A stretch of 9,409 bases of DNA from JAHFOW01 sp964370795 (lineage in GTDB: Bacteria; Planctomycetota; Brocadiia; Brocadiales; Brocadiaceae), in NCBI GenBank assembly GCA_964370795.1, contig CAYJME010000130.1:1-9409 (forward strand), given 5' to 3'. The notes below the pieces were generated by a model that had not been told where the DNA came from, did not search any database, and worked only from the letters and a program-made list of their open reading frames with translations. This document shows positions 6,855 to 9,409 of the stretch, piece after piece. Numbering within the stretch: position 1 is the stretch's first letter; each line of letters opens with the position of its first letter. The position numbers and the translations under genes were made by a program.

Positions 6855-6939
6855 TGGGCGAGGTGGGAGTCGAACCCACACAGCCGGTAAAGGCCAAAGG
6901 ATTTTAAGTCCTTCGTGTCTGCCATTCCACCACTCGCCC
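6855..6939 (-). tRNA. tRNA-Leu (anticodon UAA)
   Basis: The 85-nucleotide gene starts with GGGCGAG (6939-6933), which pairs with CTCGCCC (6862-6856), and ends with discriminator A at 6855. The anticodon arm AAGGA-CTTAAAA-TCCTT gives anticodon TAA at 6906-6904. The long variable arm and the T-arm with GGTTCGA are as expected for a leucine tRNA reading UUA. CCA is not encoded, so it must be added enzymatically. It follows tRNA-Cys by 122 bases on the same strand and may be cotranscribed with it. Confidence 0.96.
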
Positions 6940-7061
6940 CATGGTATTAGGTTCAGCCACGAATACACACGAAATATAATTTCAAAAAGCAACCGAATAT
7001 CTCTTTTTATCTGACTTCACGTATTTGTGAAGATTCGTGTTCATTCACAGCTCAGAAAAAG

Positions 7062-7134
7062 AGGCGGCTCTGGGATTCGAACCCAGGGTAACGGTTTTGC
7101 AAACCGTGGCCTTAGTCCACTTGGCGAAGCCGCC
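7062..7134 (-). tRNA. tRNA-Cys (anticodon GCA)
   Basis: The 73-nucleotide gene has acceptor GGCGGCT (7134-7128) pairing with AGCCGCC (7069-7063) and discriminator U at 7062, the normal identity base for cysteine tRNAs. The anticodon stem-loop ACGGT-TTGCAAA-ACCGT places GCA at 7100-7098. The T-loop is GGTTCGAAT. CCA is not encoded. It is the first gene after the promoter at 7165-7193. Confidence 0.96.
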
Positions 7135-7164
7135 ATTAATGATTCTACCAATATTGAAAACAAA

Positions 7165-7193
7165 ATAATACCATCAAAAAAAATTTTAGGCAA
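7165..7193 (-). promoter_or_regulatory. Predicted promoter for the tRNA-Cys / tRNA-Leu pair
   Basis: On the minus strand, TTGCCT (7193-7188) and TATTAT (7170-7165) are separated by exactly 17 bases. They lie about 30 bases upstream of the tRNA-Cys 5' end, as expected for a tRNA leader. An A/T run fills the spacer. Confidence 0.65.
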
Positions 7194-7309
7194 GAAGTTT
7201 TTTAAAGTCTGAATAAAAAACATTCGCTATTCAACATTCATTTGTTCGGAGTAGCCGTTTAGGCTGAATACCTTTTATTGTAATAATTTAGTTTTTTGAA
7301 GCGAATTCC

Positions 7310-7330
7310 TTTCGCCCTTTCAGGGCGAAA
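7310..7330. repeat. Perfect 9-bp hairpin TTTCGCCCT-TTC-AGGGCGAAA
   Basis: Arms at 7310-7318 and 7322-7330 pair perfectly around a three-base loop. No T-run follows on either strand, so it is not a classical terminator. It may be a short dispersed palindrome. Apart from this and the tRNA promoter, 7135-7477 (about 340 bases, AT-rich) shows no gene or known element. It separates the tRNAs from the last attC-like site of the cassette array. Confidence 0.45.
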
Positions 7331-7477
7331 AGAACAGTAATTATAAGTCCTTGATATTGGGCTGGTTTCCCGTTTTACCTTGAAATTTATGGAATCGTTA
7401 GCATTATATCTATTCTATAGTTGTTTCATATTTCTATTCATTTTAGCACAAAATTAGCACAACTCCCGAGAATGATC

Positions 7478-7570
7478 AAATAACGGCTTGTGGCTCACCA
7501 GCGGCGGCCACTTCCGACAAGTAATTAAGAAAATAAGGTGGCCGCTGACTGGTGCAGTCACGTGTTAGCC
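7478..7570 (-). other. attC-like recombination site 3 (distal end of cassette array)
   Basis: On the minus strand the site runs from GGCTAAC (7570-7564) to GTTATTT (7484-7478). The inner arms CACCAGTCAGCGGCCAC (7554-7538) and GTGGCCGCCGCTGGTG (7511-7496) pair over 8+6 bases with a 2/3-base bulge, the asymmetry typical of folded attC sites. The left box contains the TAA stop of the preceding gene. The right box departs from the usual GTTRRRY, so this is the weakest box of the three sites but has the strongest stem. The length is 93 bases. Confidence 0.6.
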
Positions 7571-8173
7571 AGTCCCTGGACTTGCGACGTATCCATGCAC
7601 GCGACCATCTGACGGTTCATGCATTGAAACAAGCCATACCTCGGCGATGCCAGCGAGGCGCATCAAGTGCAACTGAAGGAGTACGGAGATTTTGGAGACC
7701 CATTCGTCGATGGAATGGACGAAATCAATTTTAGGCTCCGCTTGTGAGAATGGGTTTCTTGTATGAATAGCCTCGCTACACTTGTTATACAGAAAGACGA
7801 AGTTGTCACGAGTTAAGAAGCCGTCGTCGATTCTGTCCAGGTGTTTCGTGCCGTCCGGCCTGGTATAAGAGTGCTTCATGGGTATCGGATAGAAGTCTGG
7901 ATGTACGCGATCAAGCGCCTGAAGTAATACCTTCGCCCGCCAGTGCTTAGCGAAATCTGTGTGAACCTCAGAGTACTTTTCCTTGTTTGCGCACAACGAC
8001 GCAAACGCAATTGACTCCAAGACTTTGCGAATCTGGACGGAGACGCATTCATAAGTAAACTGATTCGAGCCGACCAACACTTCACCCGCGGTGAAACGGC
8101 GAATCAGTTGAAGGCGCGCCTTCACGTCTTCCATGAGACTGCAGTACATCATTATCGGAGTTGTTGGATCCAT
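7565..8173 (-). CDS. Integron-cassette-like gene, unknown helical protein (202 aa)
   Basis: I do not recognise a named family. The product is soluble, with no signal peptide or membrane segment. It contains a long helical region (about 40-65, VQIRKVLESIAFASLCANKE), then KHWRAKVLLQALDR (76-89), a proline- and histidine-rich middle (91-112), and YNKCSEAIHTRNPF (129-142). The RKxLESIAFASL and SEAIHxRNPF segments recall uncharacterised HEPN-like or infection-response proteins, but that is only an impression. No ribosome site precedes the ATG, which begins 22 bases after the attC box at 8196-8202. The stop lies inside the next attC box. Gene and site together make a cassette of about 718 bases (7484-8201). 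Single-gene packing with minimal spacers is typical of integron cassettes. Confidence 0.72.
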   Translation of the reverse strand: MDPTTPIMMYCSLMEDVKARLQLIRRFTAGEVLVGSNQFTYECVSVQIRKVLESIAFASLCANKEKYSEVHTDFAKHWRAKVLLQALDRVHPDFYPIPMKHSYTRPDGTKHLDRIDDGFLTRDNFVFLYNKCSEAIHTRNPFSQAEPKIDFVHSIDEWVSKISVLLQLHLMRLAGIAEVWLVSMHEPSDGRVHGYVASPGTG

Positions 8174-8195
8174 GATTTCATCTGGTTAACGAGAT

Positions 8196-8273
8196 GGCTA
8201 ACCCGCCGAGGCACCCGCCCTAAATAAAAAAAGCAGAAGGCTATTCCCAGTCGGGTCGAGCCGGTTGTTATAC
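8196..8273 (-). other. attC-like recombination site 2
   Basis: On the minus strand the site begins with GTATAAC (8273-8267) and ends with GTTAGCC (8202-8196), matching the RYYYAAC and GTTRRRY end boxes in their invariant AAC and GTT. Inner arms CCGGCTCGACCCG (near the left box) and CGGGTGCCTCGGCGG (near the right box) pair imperfectly through CCG and ACCCG blocks, with unpaired bases on one side. The central part is AT-rich. The length is 78 bases, and the site lies 51 bases past the TAG of the preceding gene and 22 bases before the next ATG. Confidence 0.68.
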
Positions 8274-8324
8274 ATTCGTTTTCATCGATTACTTAATAAT
8301 TACTATTGCCCGCATCGGTTATTT

Positions 8325-8900
8325 CTATTTGTCCAATATCATATCCTTAAAATGGATTTCCTTACTTACTAAAGGTCCACTGCAATACTCGTAGTTTTTA
8401 GTCCCTGTGATACCAATAGATGCTCTTATTTGAGTAATACCGTCCAACTCTTTACCAAGATTTTTTGCTCTATCCCAATCTGTATTATCATAATGAATAA
8501 AATAGCTATATAGGGTACTGCATTTATCTGAACTAAAAATTGTTCCAGACTCACTATCAATACCAAATTCAACCCGTATTGCTCTAATTGCCTCGCGGCC
8601 CCAAGTCTTTGCCTGTGTGAAATTTCCTGCGCCATTTTTAATGTTGCCATCTGACGCAAAGATAATAACTTGGTTATCAGCCGGATAATAGGTTACTCCA
8701 ATGCTCAATTTCCGTTCATTAAATTCAGGATCGTAATAAATAGAACCATTTTTTAAAGCCTCATTAAGCCTATACATACCCAAATCAAACAAGGAGGCTG
8801 GCTCTCTTAATAAGGATTGAATTGCCGCCGAATGCTGTGCGTAGGTGCTCGAAGGGAATACAAGCAAAAAGAACAAAACAATTTTAAGATATTTAATCAT
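8325..8900 (-). CDS. Integron-cassette-like gene, secreted protein of unknown function (191 aa)
   Basis: The start at 8900 is chosen because AGGTGGGG lies just upstream and translation then opens with a classic signal peptide, MIKYLKIVLFFLLVFPSSTYA, with likely cleavage after Ala21. A longer reading from 8951 would run into the attC site. The mature part of about 170 residues alternates short strands and helices. It has exactly two cysteines (127 and 173), which could form a disulphide outside the cytoplasm. I recognise no family or catalytic motif. The gene lies between two attC-like sites on the same strand, giving a cassette of about 738 bases (8202-8939). Its base composition is clearly more AT-rich than the neighbouring cassette gene at 7565-8173, consistent with independent origins. 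Confidence 0.78.
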   Translation of the reverse strand: MIKYLKIVLFFLLVFPSSTYAQHSAAIQSLLREPASLFDLGMYRLNEALKNGSIYYDPEFNERKLSIGVTYYPADNQVIIFASDGNIKNGAGNFTQAKTWGREAIRAIRVEFGIDSESGTIFSSDKCSTLYSYFIHYDNTDWDRAKNLGKELDGITQIRASIGITGTKNYEYCSGPLVSKEIHFKDMILDK

Positions 8901-8933
8901 CTTGACCCCACCTTTCATCAATCTATTTTTGAT

Positions 8934-8996
8934 GTATAACGCTTGCGTCATCCGGAGCTGGCTTTTTCGGCAATCGGGTGCACGCGCTGGTTATAT
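8934..8996 (-). other. attC-like recombination site 1
   Basis: This is the clearest of the three sites. On the minus strand ATATAAC (8996-8990) and GTTATAC (8940-8934) are almost perfectly complementary end boxes. Between them, GCGTGCACCCG and CGGATGACGC pair with one extra base and a mismatch, giving the bulged hairpin that an integron integrase reads as single-stranded DNA. The total length of 63 bases is ordinary for attC. It begins seven bases past the stop of the gene on the right, and the next gene's ribosome site follows about 20 bases after the other box. Confidence 0.72.
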
Positions 8997-9003
8997 CGTG
9001 CCA

Positions 9004-9409
9004 TTATATGAACTCTTGTTTCCCGAAGTTACTTTCAAGCAGGAATACCTCACGAAATCTGTCACGGTCAGGAATGGCCTTTAACGCCGTAATCATTGTT
9101 TCCCACTCGTCAGGCAATATGACCGTGTCCGTATGATATTGGATAATGAGAACACATGGGTCAGGGTATTTCTTCTTCTCTTTTTCTCCAATTCTTTGTT
9201 TAACCAAATCAACTAACTCAGTGATGTGCTCGTATCCTTTTCGGGCAACAGGCGCGGATTCCACTTCCTTTGTAGTTTTGTTGAATCTTATTCCTCCGTA
9301 GCCAAAAACATGCCCCTTTTCATGCAAATGCTTTCGGTACAAATGATCCTTTTCGTGCATTGCGTTTGTGACTTCAAGGTATATCTTCTTGGGATGGAGA
9401 CCCTTCTTT
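9004..9409 (-). CDS. Cassette-like gene of unknown function, 5' end beyond the window
   Basis: The reading frame is open from the window edge to TAA at 9004-9006 (135 codons visible). An internal ATG at 9360 has no ribosome site. The 16 codons before it read like coding sequence (KKGLHPKKIYLEVTNA), so I treat the gene as truncated by the window rather than starting at that ATG. The visible part is charged and His/Lys-rich (MHEKDHLYRKHLHEKGH), followed by helices and a likely strand (CVLIIQYHTDTVIL), and ends FGKQEFI. No signal peptide or membrane segment is seen in this part, and I recognise no family. It is followed after seven bases by attC-like site 1, so it looks like the next cassette toward the unseen integrase. 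Confidence 0.68.
   Translation of the reverse strand, partial: KKGLHPKKIYLEVTNAMHEKDHLYRKHLHEKGHVFGYGGIRFNKTTKEVESAPVARKGYEHITELVDLVKQRIGEKEKKKYPDPCVLIIQYHTDTVILPDEWETMITALKAIPDRDRFREVFLLESNFGKQEFI

Noticed and set aside
7027..7223. Open frames on both strands across 7027-7223
   Set aside because: They run over tRNA-Cys and its promoter. The tRNA fold explains the sequence, and the proteins look non-coding.
7443..7462. Direct repeat TTAGCACAA x2, possible attachment site near a tRNA
   Set aside because: It is only nine bases long, has no match to the tRNA 3' ends, and no phage-type integrase is visible.
8901..8951. Longer start for the secreted cassette protein
   Set aside because: It would begin inside the attC-like site. 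The start at 8900 has a ribosome site and a signal peptide.

Overview
The window reads as bacterial chromosome, most likely from a Gram-negative lineage with system II cytochrome c maturation, possibly a planctomycete of the anammox type. That placement is an inference from the separate ResB-like and CcsA-like proteins with a lipoprotein parvulin, an LptB ATPase, AT-rich spacers and many palindromic dispersed repeats. No taxonomic marker gene is present.

Layout. Bases 1-172 are a leader with one dispersed-repeat copy. 173-979 (+) is a clear lptB, the ATPase of lipopolysaccharide export. It runs straight into the relic of a response-regulator or hybrid-sensor gene (about 972-1219, +), which carries an out-of-frame internal deletion. 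Convergent to it is a 522-residue asparagine-synthetase-like PP-loop protein (1216-2784, -). Bases 2974-6148 (-) form a cytochrome c biogenesis cluster transcribed as parvulin-type lipoprotein foldase, then CcsA, then ResB. CcsA and ResB would carry and attach haem outside the cytoplasmic membrane, and the foldase probably helps secreted or c-type proteins fold there.

Bases 6149-7477 hold a large palindromic repeat (6263-6336), a small ribbon-helix-helix gene (6366-6587, -) with a 14-bp perfect palindrome over its predicted -35 box, a structured non-coding stretch (6717-6831), and a tRNA-Cys(GCA) plus tRNA-Leu(UAA) pair on the minus strand with a good promoter at 7165-7193.

Bases 7478-9409 look like the distal end of an integron cassette array, which is the main discovery here. 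Three minus-strand genes of unknown function (7565-8173, 8325-8900, 9004 to beyond the right edge) are each followed by an attC-like site (7478-7570, 8196-8273, 8934-8996). Each site has a 5' xxxTAAC box, imperfectly paired inner arms and a 3' GTTAxxx box. The spacing is compact, with one gene per unit and all genes in one orientation. The integrase and attI site would lie to the right, outside the window. No integrase is visible, so the array call rests on attC architecture alone.
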